DNA from: UBA4722 sp041690995
Lineage (GTDB): Bacteria > Pseudomonadota > Gammaproteobacteria > DSM-16500
Assembly: GCA_041690995.1 (NCBI GenBank)
Contig: JBEPVM010000021.1
Location: 1-29,299 of the forward strand
Length of the DNA: 29,299 nucleotides
Direction of reading: 5' to 3'
Shown here: piece by piece, positions 1 through 7,721 of the stretch
Layout: every line of letters starts with the position of its first letter
How positions within the stretch are numbered: the first letter of the stretch is position 1
Program-made: the position numbers and the translations under genes
The notes under the pieces: model-generated
What the model was told of the DNA's origin: nothing
Seen by the model: only the letters and a program-made list of their open reading frames with translations
Databases searched by the model: none

Positions 1-47
1 AACACTCAGTTTTAATAACAAGTTCCAGCAAATGTGTGGATTGAGTA

Positions 48-78
48 CCGTTCACCATCATAATATTCGCCGTTCACC
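48..78. repeat. Two direct copies of CCGTTCACC
   Basis: CCGTTCACC occurs at 48-56 and 70-78 in otherwise gene-free sequence (1-94). IS21-family elements carry several short internal repeats near their ends that bind the transposase, and IstB and IstA remnants lie just to the right, so this may be the left end of that decayed element. That link is inference; the repeat is only 9 bp. Confidence 0.3.
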
Positions 79-94
79 TTCATGATAATACACA

Positions 95-216
95 ACTGAC
101 CTTAGTAAAATAACTTCCACTGACTAAGGCAGGGTTAGTTGCACGTCAAAATGGGTTCCCGCCTTCGCGGGAATGACACGCTTTCACGGGAATGACACAG
201 TTAAATGAACGTTCTC
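95..216. repeat. REP/MITE-like composite repeat, copy 1
   Basis: It contains CCTTAGT...ACTAAGG (a stem around a 16-nt loop) followed by GGGTTCCCGCCTTCGCGGGAATGA, a strong palindrome, then a partial second CACGGGAATGACACAG and TTAAATGAACGTTCTC. The same modules recur at 25105-25257. It sits exactly where the IstB reading frame stops resembling IstB, so it appears to have inserted into, or replaced, the end of that gene. No protein is encoded. Confidence 0.7.
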
Positions 217-487
217 TATTCTTCTCGTACCGTCTAGAAATAAGCTGAAAAAATAAATTAGCCCCTTATTTATCAATAGGCAAATAACCTATCTCGTCTA
301 TAATCAGCACCTTAGAAGCACTTAATTTTTTTAATTTTGAATCGAGTTGATTTTCATAATGAGCCTTGTTTAACTGAGAAATAAGCTTGTGACAATTGAT
401 ATAATAAGTTGAAAATTTAAGCTTTAAAGCTTCCATCCCAAACGCAATGGCCAAATGAGTTTTGCCCTTAGCTATGGAATTTTGATT
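217..487 (-). pseudogene. istB: IS21-family helper ATPase IstB, broken remnant
   Basis: Reading the minus strand, the frame gives a P-loop remnant (AKGKTHLAIAFG) and the Walker B segment VLIIDEIGYLP, both hallmarks of the IstB/DnaC-like AAA+ ATPase that assists IstA in IS21 transposition. An in-frame TAA at 266-268 follows IDK; beyond it the frame continues as recognisable IstB (GANLFFQLISRRYEKN) until the repeat at 216. The N-terminal third is missing and the gene is joined directly to an IstA fragment. A full IstB is about 250 residues; roughly 90 are left. It cannot be functional. Confidence 0.8.
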
Positions 488-945
488 GACTTTGACAGTT
501 ATTGTGCCCTTTCAAGAAATTTTCAAATCGCATGTTTTCAAATGCTTCAGCATATAACATGCGTGAGTGACCTAAGATCATAAAAAAACAATATAACTTA
601 ACCAACCTTCGCTGTTCTCTATCGTATATTTCACCTAAATAACCCCAATCGACTTGGGCTTGTTCTACAGGTGAAGTTTCAAAACGCAATACAGCGTGGT
701 TCCGATAGTATTCTTTACTCTTTGACACGAAGCGAGCAAGCCCGCTATAACAGCCTGTATAGCCTTGTTGCTTAACCTCATTAAAAAGACGATACGCAGA
801 TAAATCATTAGGAAGGTTGACTCATATGTTGGGCATATTTACGCACAGTCTTGCTATCTACTTTAAATCGTCTTGCTATCTCGCTGATGCTTAACCCTTG
901 TTCGTATAGTTGTCTCATTCTCATCCAATTTTTCTTTGTTAACAT
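488..945 (-). pseudogene. istA: IS21-family transposase IstA, broken remnant
   Basis: From the ATG at 945 the minus strand encodes a helix-turn-helix (LSISEIARRFKVDSKTVRKY), then shifts frame near 815-825. It continues as LPNDLSAYRLFNEVKQQGY and then, from about 728, as the start of the RNase H-fold catalytic domain. The segment QAQVDWGYLGEI carries the first catalytic Asp of the DDE domain. The frame ends near 490, so the rest of the catalytic domain (second Asp and Glu) is gone; intact IstA is about 400-500 residues. The gene order istA then istB on the same strand is the normal IS21 order. A deletion fused the two remnants. Confidence 0.8.
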
Positions 946-1181
946 CTGTCTACCTCTACATTATTTTTGTGTAGAGATTTTAACCTGAAGATTTTTCAGC
1001 TAGAACTTTTGGGGATTTTTACATTAGAAGTAACAACTTTCATGTTTGTACTTCCTTCAGTATTAGATAGTAGCCGGCGCGGCATTGATCCGAGTGCTTT
1101 ACACGCTTTTGAGGAGAGGACTGAGTTAAGCAAAGGGGAGGCCCCCTCCTGCGCAACGCCCCCCCCTTTTTCTTCATTCAT

Positions 1182-2576
1182 TTACTTTCTTACAATCTGG
1201 AGTGAGCTGAAAGTCCCTGCAGTAAGATTTGCTTTTTTCGGAGCAGAAGTATCCTCCCCGATGGATGATCCGGAATTCACTTCTCCTTCTCTTAACTTGC
1301 ATGGTAGAGCATCGGGTTCAGATCCAGCTTTTTCATAGGTGTTGGTATTTATTGATTTTTCATTGTTCTCACTAGTATCAGGAGCTGAAAGATTATTAGA
1401 TAATCTGTTAAAAAGAAAAGAAACTACTGGTTTTCCTGTGCTCGTGGAAGGTATTAAAGTAGTTTCTTTCTCAACTAGAGGAGCACCCTCAGATGATTCA
1501 AAATTCACTTTTTCTCCTGTTAAGTTCCTTTTTTGCTGATCCCCGGTTACAGAGGGGATTTCTTCATACGTGTTAGCCTCTTTTGATTTTTCGCTGCTTT
1601 TAGTAGTAGGAATGGCAGGATGATTAAATAATCGGTCAAAAAGAAAAGAAACTACCGTTTTACCGGTGCCTGTAGAGGGCATTGAAGGACTTTCTTTTTG
1701 AGAAGATTTAAACTGGTCTATAAGCTTTTGCGGGAGAGGAGGGACTAGATTAGTATAGCTAGCTGGCCGATGAGCACAAGCTTTAACTGATGTGATGAAA
1801 TTTTCTCTTTCCTTCTCATACAAACTAAAGGTATTCTTCCAGCACCCTGTTAGCTCATCTAATTGCTTGATCCGGGGGTGGAGAAAATCCATTTTAGAAA
1901 GGTAGAGAAAAATAGCATTTGCCTCAGAAGGTAATCCATCTGGGTGAAGAAATATAGGCTTTGGCATATATAGATCTCGCGGTACGTCCCTTTCTATCCT
2001 TTCTTTTTCTTTAAAAAAATTTTCATTATCTTTTACCTTTCCATACACACCATGAAACAGGTCTAGTAAGATACATTCGCCTATTCTTTCCAGAGGGTAA
2101 GCATAACCTTCTTCAAGCTTCTCCTCACTTAAAATAACATACATATGATCTTTTTGTGCCTCCCCTATAAAAGTGGAAGCAGTATACAAAAAATATTTAT
2201 TTTCCTGGCCCAATTCTATTAAAAATTGATAAGAAAAAAGAAGAGTGAGGGCACGGCAATTTTCACACGAAGCAATTCCGTAATCATATGCAATAAGCGC
2301 TTCATAGAATATAAAAAATAAATCCACATAATCATCTGAGAATTCTTCGTCCATTAGCTTTCTCATAATATGGCTAGCTAGTGCGCTCGTCTCTATACGC
2401 AATTTGAGTACTGTTTCTAAAGAAGGAGGTTCTTCCTTGTTTTTGTCAGAAAGATTACGAAGTGTCATCGTATCACCTATAAATAAAATAATTCGACTTT
2501 CGGCATAAGCTAATTCCATACTCCGGATTAAAATTGAGGTAAGATCGGCAGCAGGTAAATCGCGATTTGTAAGCAT
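1182..2576 (-). CDS. Effector-like protein with possible Cys-His-Asp catalytic core and duplicated C-terminal tail
   Basis: A 464-residue soluble protein with no signal peptide or membrane segment. The ATG at 2576 is preceded by GAGGAG at a good distance. I do not recognise a named family. Residues 97-182 have an arrangement seen in papain/transglutaminase-fold effector domains: SCENC (Cys104/Cys107) on a helix, DHMYVIL (Asp143-His144) on a strand, and ILLDLFHGVYG (Asp172). The spacing fits a Cys-His-Asp triad, but this is inference. Residues 298-464 are polar, low-complexity and Ser/Thr/Glu-rich, made of two related units (residues 300-366 and 376-445). The flexible polar tail, the lack of housekeeping similarity and the IS remnant next door fit a type IV secreted effector. 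It could also be an orphan hypothetical. Confidence 0.75.
   Translation of the reverse strand: MLTNRDLPAADLTSILIRSMELAYAESRIILFIGDTMTLRNLSDKNKEEPPSLETVLKLRIETSALASHIMRKLMDEEFSDDYVDLFFIFYEALIAYDYGIASCENCRALTLLFSYQFLIELGQENKYFLYTASTFIGEAQKDHMYVILSEEKLEEGYAYPLERIGECILLDLFHGVYGKVKDNENFFKEKERIERDVPRDLYMPKPIFLHPDGLPSEANAIFLYLSKMDFLHPRIKQLDELTGCWKNTFSLYEKERENFITSVKACAHRPASYTNLVPPLPQKLIDQFKSSQKESPSMPSTGTGKTVVSFLFDRLFNHPAIPTTKSSEKSKEANTYEEIPSVTGDQQKRNLTGEKVNFESSEGAPLVEKETTLIPSTSTGKPVVSFLFNRLSNNLSAPDTSENNEKSINTNTYEKAGSEPDALPCKLREGEVNSGSSIGEDTSAPKKANLTAGTFSSLQIVRK
1242..1679 (-). repeat. Intragenic tandem duplication in the effector-like gene's tail
   Basis: Two units of about 67-70 codons align: PSTGTGKTVVSFLFDRL / PSTSTGKPVVSFLFNRL at their starts, then NTYEE / NTYEK, then GEKVNFESSEG / GEGEVNSGSSIG-like segments. 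Unit 1 is 1479-1679 and unit 2 is 1242-1451. Divergence at the protein level shows that the duplication is not recent. Confidence 0.75.
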
Positions 2577-2844
2577 ATTATGAGCTCCTCTAATAATTTA
2601 TTAAATTAAAATTTAAAAATACGAGGTTAAATAAGAACGGAAAAAATCGAAAGAGCAGATCATTTCGTTAATAGCACTATACTCTTCTATAAATAAAAAA
2701 CAACCGTCCGTTTTAATTAATAGCAGCTAGATATATCAGTCATTTTTTTATTTGTGTTATTTTTTGTTTTTAATATTTTAAAAAGAATTAAAATAAATAA
2801 CTAGTAGAAATGAATTTTTTTAAAGGAACTAATTGCCTGCCACT

Positions 2845-3228
2845 CTATTTTTTCCACATCCCTTGTAGTTGTTTTCGATGTATCTGAAGCCACATCAAAG
2901 CTACTATTGCAGGTGCTGTCTTGATATGGCCTGAATAAAGTTTAGCGAATGCCTCTTCTGCTGAAAGATTGATAGCATAGATATCTTCGTTTTCATCTGC
3001 AAGACCGTGAGTGCCTTCAATAGTGCGTGCGTCTATTTTGCCGCAATACACATGAAGATACTCATTTGCAGCACCGGGGCTCACGAAGAATTCACTAATA
3101 GGATGTAAGAGAGATGTTGCACAGCCTGTCTCTTCTATCCTTTCACGGTAAGCGACTTCTTCTGGATTTTCATTTTCCTCTCTTACGCCCGCGGGGATTT
3201 TTAAAAGCCAAGGGCTTTGCGTGGGCAC
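2845..3228 (-). pseudogene. nudF: ADP-ribose pyrophosphatase (NudF-type Nudix hydrolase), N-terminally truncated
   Basis: The 127-residue frame has a Nudix box at residues 14-36 (G14, E20, R28-E29, E32-E33, G35), followed by PISEFFVSPGAANEYLHVYCGKIDA and HGLADENEDI, typical of ADP-ribose pyrophosphatase NudF. The family is about 200 residues. Here the N-terminal dimerisation domain of roughly 75 residues is absent and the frame starts at a GTG (3228) with no convincing ribosome site. That GTG lies in a 24-bp repeat that recurs 52 bp upstream, so the gene was probably broken by a rearrangement next to tRNA-Lys. The Nudix catalytic residues remain, so residual activity is possible but unlikely. 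Confidence 0.75.
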
Positions 3229-3300
3229 TTGGAACTAAAATCCGCCTGTTTATACAGCAGTACAAAAATGATTGTCGCACTTGGGACTAAAATCCGCCCG
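3225..3300. repeat. Two 24-bp imperfect direct repeats at the truncation point of nudF
   Basis: GCACTTGGAACTAAAATCCG at 3225 and GCACTTGGGACTAAAATCCG at 3277 (24 bp each, two mismatches, 52 bp apart). The left copy coincides with the break in nudF. Confidence 0.6.
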
Positions 3301-3330
3301 GAAAGACCCGGCGTAACTGCTTGATTACAT

Positions 3331-3406
3331 TGGTGGGCCGTCTGCGATTCGAACGCAGGACCAACAGGTTAAAAGCCTGCTGCTCTACCGACTGAGCTAA
3401 CGGCCC
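3331..3406 (-). tRNA. tRNA-Lys(TTT)
   Basis: The minus strand reads as a 76-nt tRNA with acceptor stem GGGCCGT/ACGGCCC, D-arm GCTCAGTCGGTAGAGC, anticodon loop CTTTTAA (anticodon TTT), T-arm with GTTCGAATC and an encoded CCA end. It decodes AAA/AAG lysine codons. Its 3' end faces the accessory block at 1-3300, the usual side for tRNA-targeting integration. Confidence 0.95.
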
Positions 3407-3457
3407 CAGGGGAATAAAAAACAAGAATTGCCAATGATACCGTGTTATAGAAAAATA

Positions 3458-4105
3458 TCAACGTCCAGGAGTGTCTCCCCAGAGATATTTATGTAACTGT
3501 ACTTGTAATCGCACAGGTAAACGATCTTGTAAGATCCAATCTGCTAGCTCGCCAGGAGCTTGTACCTGATAACTGGGTGAAAATAATACGTCACAACGCG
3601 TGTTTAATTGATATTGCTGTAGTATTTCTTTCGCCCAATCGTAATCCGCTCGATGGCAAATCACGAATTTTACTTGGTCATGGGGTGATAAATAATCAAT
3701 ATTCTTAAAACGATTCTTTTGGACTTCTCCTGAACCAGGTGTTTTTATATCGACTACTTTAACCACTCGTGGATCGACTGCTGACACATCGAGCGCACCA
3801 CTGGTTTCGAGCGATACTTCATATCCCACATCACATAAAGCACGTAATAAAGCAATACAAGGTTTTTGCGCGAGTGGTTCACCCCCTGTGACAGTGACAT
3901 AATGCGCGCCGAAACTTGCAACTTGCTGCAAAACAGCTTCTATTTCATACCAGGTGCCGCCTTGAAAAGCGTAAGCAGTATCACAATAACCACAACGCAA
4001 AGGACAGCCTGTTAAACGCACAAAAACGGTAGGAAGCCCTACGGTTCGTGTTTCACCCTGCAAGGAAAAAAAAATTTCGGTAATTCGCAATGATGACTCA
4101 TTCAT
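3458..4105 (-). CDS. queE: 7-carboxy-7-deazaguanine synthase
   Basis: A radical SAM enzyme that converts 6-carboxy-tetrahydropterin to 7-carboxy-7-deazaguanine in the preQ0/queuosine tRNA-modification pathway. 215 residues, normal for the family. It begins with the expected ITEIFFSLQGE and has the CxxxCxxC iron-sulfur ligand set at Cys34, Cys38 and Cys41 (TGCPLRCGYCDT), then TVTGGEPLAQ, the GGEP motif that contacts S-adenosylmethionine. It lies 6 bp after cpoB on the same strand and is probably the last gene of the tol-pal transcript, a common proteobacterial linkage. Confidence 0.95.
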   Translation of the reverse strand: MNESSLRITEIFFSLQGETRTVGLPTVFVRLTGCPLRCGYCDTAYAFQGGTWYEIEAVLQQVASFGAHYVTVTGGEPLAQKPCIALLRALCDVGYEVSLETSGALDVSAVDPRVVKVVDIKTPGSGEVQKNRFKNIDYLSPHDQVKFVICHRADYDWAKEILQQYQLNTRCDVLFSPSYQVQAPGELADWILQDRLPVRLQVQLHKYLWGDTPGR

Positions 4106-4111
4106 CTTTTT

Positions 4112-5002
4112 CTAATGAGCCTGCTTCAATTGCTTTAATTGCTCGCCAGCAAGACGTGCCGAAGCAGTACCTGGGTAACGTGTCACCACTTTTTTGAATG
4201 CTGCCTTTGCCTCTGCCCACCTAAACTGAGCGGCGTAAATTAATCCTAATTTAAGCTCGGCATCCGCTACTTTAGAACTCTCAGGATAATTTTTTATGAC
4301 AGCAGTAAACTCATTTGCTGACTGATCATTTTTATTCAATAACCCATATAATTCGCCTAGCCAATAATGTGCATTCGCTACGAATTGGCCTTCAGGATAT
4401 TTTTGCAACATTTTTTGTAATGTTGCCACGGCTTCGTTATATTTCTTCATTTTAATAAAATCATACGCGGTTTGGTAAATTTTCTGTTCTTCGGCAATAT
4501 TAGGTTGCTTATGGGTATCGCTGTCTGTTTTTACAGATGTTTTTTTAGTATTACCGACTTCTACTGGGGGTATCATTTTTTCTTTTGCAGATTTATCAGT
4601 GAGTCGTTTATCTAAATCAGTGTACATACTCTTCTGCTGGTTTTGCACTTGTTGTAACTGATGCGTTAACTCTTCAATTTGTGCGCGCAATGATTGAATT
4701 TCAGCCCGCATTGTCTCTATTTTAGAACTTGAAGTTGATGATTGGACCTGGTTCTTTATCTGCTGTTCAAGACGTGTTATGCGCTGGTCTTCTGTCAATG
4801 CTTGCTTGGACACAGAAGGTTCTTCTGATTTGACTGAAGATGAGACCTTCTCGGGTGGCGCATTCTTTGGCAGTTGTTGGTTATCAAACGAGGGTGGGAA
4901 ATTATCGACATCATAAACAGGCGCGTCATCCGCCATAACCACAGTGGCAATGCCAGTTAACATTACCACTGTGACGAATTGCCTTAAGCAGGCTAAAAAC
5001 AT
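4112..5002 (-). CDS. cpoB: Cell division coordinator CpoB (YbgF), periplasmic TPR protein
   Basis: A periplasmic partner of TolA that links outer-membrane constriction to peptidoglycan synthesis at the septum. 296 residues. A signal peptide (residues 1-24, cleavage after VMA) is followed by a Pro/Ser-rich linker, a trimerising coiled coil at about 70-130 (RITRLEQQIKNQ...IEELTHQLQQVQNQQ), a second linker, and three TPR repeats from about residue 173 to the end, including FVANAHYWLGELYGLLNK and VADAELKLGLIYAAQFRW. Slightly longer than the E. coli protein (263). Its position directly after pal is diagnostic. Confidence 0.95.
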   Translation of the reverse strand: MFLACLRQFVTVVMLTGIATVVMADDAPVYDVDNFPPSFDNQQLPKNAPPEKVSSSVKSEEPSVSKQALTEDQRITRLEQQIKNQVQSSTSSSKIETMRAEIQSLRAQIEELTHQLQQVQNQQKSMYTDLDKRLTDKSAKEKMIPPVEVGNTKKTSVKTDSDTHKQPNIAEEQKIYQTAYDFIKMKKYNEAVATLQKMLQKYPEGQFVANAHYWLGELYGLLNKNDQSANEFTAVIKNYPESSKVADAELKLGLIYAAQFRWAEAKAAFKKVVTRYPGTASARLAGEQLKQLKQAH

Positions 5003-5016
5003 ACTATACCTTTATA

Positions 5017-5547
5017 TTAATTCCGATAAACAAGAATGACTCGTCGGTCTAGCTGATAAGCCTGTTCTGTATGGCCTGTAGCTCCAAGTCGTTCAGAGCC
5101 ATAACTTACCACACGAATTTGATCCGCATTGACACCTTTACCTTTCATAAAGTCGGCTACTGCATTTGCACGGCGTTCACCTAAAGCAACATTATACTCA
5201 CGGCTACCACGTGGATCGGTATGTCCTTCTAAAATGACTTTTGCTTTGGGATGTGCCATCAAATACTCTGCATTTGCAGCGACAGCAGGTTTGTATTCAT
5301 CGCGTATATCACTTTTATCATAGTCAAAATAATAAGTGCGTTTTGCAATACTTTGCTGTGGGCCGCCTTGGTTTTCATCACCAAAATTAGACCCTTGGTT
5401 CATTCCAGATGTCTGTGTACTGCCATTTTCATCAGGCATGCCATTCATATCTTGATCTTTATTCTGGTGGCCTGGCGCAGAACAAGCGCTTAATCCTAAT
5501 AGGATGCTGATAGCGCATACTTTTTTAACTATATTTTTTAATTTCAC
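5017..5547 (-). CDS. pal: Peptidoglycan-associated lipoprotein Pal
   Basis: An outer-membrane lipoprotein that binds peptidoglycan and is released and re-bound under control of TolB during constriction. 176 residues. A lipoprotein signal with lipobox LSAC has the modified cysteine at Cys22; an Asn/Gly/Gln-rich linker follows, then an OmpA-like domain from about residue 70 (YYFDYDKSDI, EGHTDPRGSREYNVALGERRA). The TDxxGs..YN..L...RA pattern is the meso-diaminopimelate binding site. It sits 19 bp after tolB and 14 bp before cpoB. Confidence 0.97.
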   Translation of the reverse strand: MKLKNIVKKVCAISILLGLSACSAPGHQNKDQDMNGMPDENGSTQTSGMNQGSNFGDENQGGPQQSIAKRTYYFDYDKSDIRDEYKPAVAANAEYLMAHPKAKVILEGHTDPRGSREYNVALGERRANAVADFMKGKGVNADQIRVVSYGSERLGATGHTEQAYQLDRRVILVYRN

Positions 5548-5566
5548 GATTTTTTCTCCCTATCAA

Positions 5567-6823
5567 TTAACTTAAAAAAGGTGACCAAGCAGGATCTTGT
5601 ACTTCGCCATCCCGCGCGGGTAACCGTATTTGCACACTACCATCTGTCGCTACCATACCCAACACACTGCGTCCATTATAAGATGTACCAAATAATACCA
5701 TACTTCCATTCGGTGCAATGCTTGGAGATTCATTATCCGCGCCTGAATTGGTTAACACGCGAAAAATACCGCTATCCATATCCAGTATGCCAACATTATA
5801 TAACCCCGACTCTCGGTTTAGCACTACAATATGTTTGCCATCCGATGCAAAAGAAGCACGTGCATTATAATGACCATCATAAGTCAGACGAGTCGCCGCT
5901 TTAGTCGCAATATTTAATTGGTAGATTTGGGGGCTCCCGCCGCGATCAGATGTATAAATCAAACTGCGTCCGTCAGGTGACCAGGCAGGTTCTGTATTAA
6001 TATAATAATCTCGTGTCAACTGTGTCAATTGATGAGAAGCCAAATCTATCGTATAAATATTAGGTGAACCGCTTTTCGATAAAACCAGTGCTAGTTTTCT
6101 GCCATCAGGTGACCAGGCAGGCGCGCCATTAATGCCTTGATATTCACTTAAAAGGTGTCTACGTCCTGTCAACACATCTTCAATGTAAATAGCAGCGTGA
6201 TGATTTTCAAAAGAAACATACGCTATTTGTTTTCCATCAGGCGACCACGCAGGTGACATAATGGGATCTGTTGAAGTTAAGAGCGGCTGTGGGTTGTAGC
6301 CATCCTGTTCTGATACTTCGAGTATATAGCGCGTAGGTTTTGATGACTGTTGCACAAGAATGTAAGCAAGTTTTGTTGAAAATACACCGCGTACACCTGT
6401 GATTTGTTGATAAATAGCATCACTGATATGATGCGCCAGAGAACGTAATTCACCCCCTGACACTGTGTATTTACGATCTAATAACACTGTTTCTTGGGAG
6501 GTACGCTTGCCTTTAAACGCTTCGACTAATCGAAAATTGACCTGGTAACGATTGCCACCCGTTTCGTGCACTGTCCCTACCACTACATTATCGACATTCC
6601 CGCTTGCAAGTTTAAAACGCCCGCTATTTTTTAAATCATTGCCCACAATCACTGCAATATCTTGTGACGGTGTTTGGCCTTGCACGGTAAACGGTTTAAT
6701 GGTGATTGGTATCGCGCCAGATACCCCGCGCGTGAGTTCCATACTCAGCATGGCGGAAGCTGAGTAGGAAAAAACCGTACTCAAACATATCAATAAAATA
6801 AAAATTAATTTTCGGATCATCAT
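5567..6823 (-). CDS. tolB: Tol-Pal system protein TolB
   Basis: A periplasmic beta-propeller protein that binds Pal and signals to TolA. 418 residues, near the usual 430. A Sec signal peptide (residues 1-24, ending SASA) precedes an N-terminal mixed alpha/beta domain (to about 165) and a six-bladed propeller marked by repeated PAWSPDGKQIAYVS-type motifs (PAWSPDGRKLALVL, PAWSPDGRSLIYTS, RASFASDGKHIVVL). A 75-bp gap separates it from tolA, the largest gap in this operon, and contains an inverted repeat. Confidence 0.97.
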   Translation of the reverse strand: MMIRKLIFILLICLSTVFSYSASAMLSMELTRGVSGAIPITIKPFTVQGQTPSQDIAVIVGNDLKNSGRFKLASGNVDNVVVGTVHETGGNRYQVNFRLVEAFKGKRTSQETVLLDRKYTVSGGELRSLAHHISDAIYQQITGVRGVFSTKLAYILVQQSSKPTRYILEVSEQDGYNPQPLLTSTDPIMSPAWSPDGKQIAYVSFENHHAAIYIEDVLTGRRHLLSEYQGINGAPAWSPDGRKLALVLSKSGSPNIYTIDLASHQLTQLTRDYYINTEPAWSPDGRSLIYTSDRGGSPQIYQLNIATKAATRLTYDGHYNARASFASDGKHIVVLNRESGLYNVGILDMDSGIFRVLTNSGADNESPSIAPNGSMVLFGTSYNGRSVLGMVATDGSVQIRLPARDGEVQDPAWSPFLS

Positions 6824-6851
6824 AAAATACAGCCATTTAAAACTTTAGAAT

Positions 6852-6912
6852 GCTGGGTGATGTATACCATATATTTTTTGCAGCCTCAATAGGCTTCTTT
6901 AGCTCACCCAGC
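6852..6912 (-). repeat. Inverted repeat spanning the tolA stop and the tolA-tolB gap
   Basis: GCTGGGTGA (6852-6860) pairs with TCACCCAGC (6904-6912), and an inner AGCCT/AGGCT stem (6882-6895) lies between. In the minus-strand mRNA the left arm is formed by the last codons and stop of tolA. There is no U-run after it on the minus strand, so it is not a normal terminator; it could protect or process the mRNA. Confidence 0.4.
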
Positions 6913-7717
6913 TATCACCTCGTAACACATTCTCAGGCTTCACTTTCAAAACAAACTGCCTGAATGATGTAAAGGCATTTACGTCTGTCGGGACAGGCAA
7001 TGGGGATGCGTTAAATACAGCCGCACGGGCGGAGCGATCTAACGCAGCATCGCCACTGCCTTTAATAATTTGTACGTCTAAAACAAGGCCGCCTGGCGCC
7101 ACGCGTATTAACAATTCTGCTGTTAAACGTTTATCTGCATTGCCTGGAACAATCCAGTGCTGGCTGATAGTTTGTAAAATGAGTGCTTTATATTTATCAA
7201 CGATGCCGTGCACCTGTTGTGTCATTGTTGCTGCGATGCGTTTTTGTTCTTGCTGCATTTGTTGTTGTAATGATTTTGCTTTTATTTCTTGTATTTCTTT
7301 TTCAAAAGCATTTTGAATAGCTTTTTCTTTTTTAACTACACTTACTTTTTTCAAAATTGGCTTAGCCATAACGGGCTTAGTTAAAGCAGGTTTATTTAAA
7401 ATAGCATTTGAAATAGCAATCGCTGGTTTTTTAACAGGTATATCAGGTGCTTTTTGAATGGGTTTAATGATTTCGGTCGTTTTAACAGGTGGAACAGGTT
7501 TCGGTATTACGGCAGGTACAGCAGATTTTTGTATTGTTTTTGAAGGCATCGGCAGTGATTCCATTACCATGGCATTAATCACTTCCAGGTTTTTAGAATT
7601 TTCGATGACAGGCATGGGCGAACTAAAATCCACACTGACTATCAATACTATCAAAATAATTAAATGCAGCAGAACAGCATAATAAAACGAATTTTCTTGC
7701 TCTAGTCGCAGCACCAT
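6899..7717 (-). CDS. tolA: Energy-transducing inner-membrane protein TolA
   Basis: TolA spans the periplasm from the TolQR motor to TolB, Pal and CpoB. 272 residues, clearly shorter than the E. coli form (421). One N-terminal membrane helix (about 13-30, YAVLLHLIILIVLIVSVDF) is followed by a Lys/Pro-rich segment (residues 60-130), a Gln/Lys-rich helix (130-180) and a compact C-terminal domain with HWIVPGNADKRLTAELLIRVAPGG and GDAALDRSARAAV, the TolA domain III signature. Only 4 nt separate its ATG from the tolR stop, consistent with translational coupling. Confidence 0.93.
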   Translation of the reverse strand: MVLRLEQENSFYYAVLLHLIILIVLIVSVDFSSPMPVIENSKNLEVINAMVMESLPMPSKTIQKSAVPAVIPKPVPPVKTTEIIKPIQKAPDIPVKKPAIAISNAILNKPALTKPVMAKPILKKVSVVKKEKAIQNAFEKEIQEIKAKSLQQQMQQEQKRIAATMTQQVHGIVDKYKALILQTISQHWIVPGNADKRLTAELLIRVAPGGLVLDVQIIKGSGDAALDRSARAAVFNASPLPVPTDVNAFTSFRQFVLKVKPENVLRGDSWVS

Positions 7718-7721
7718 GCGA

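Noticed and set aside
967..1338. A 123-codon plus-strand frame
   Set aside because: It lies mostly antisense to the real gene at 1182-2576 and across the IS junction, with no family features.
1655..1679. STGTGKT in the effector-like protein resembles a P-loop
   Set aside because: The GxxxxGK[ST] spacing is not met, the second repeat copy reads STSTGKP, and it lies in a disordered tail.
6882..6900. AGCCT-CAAT-AGGCT as a Rho-independent terminator after tolA
   Set aside because: On the minus (coding) strand it is followed by A residues, not U.
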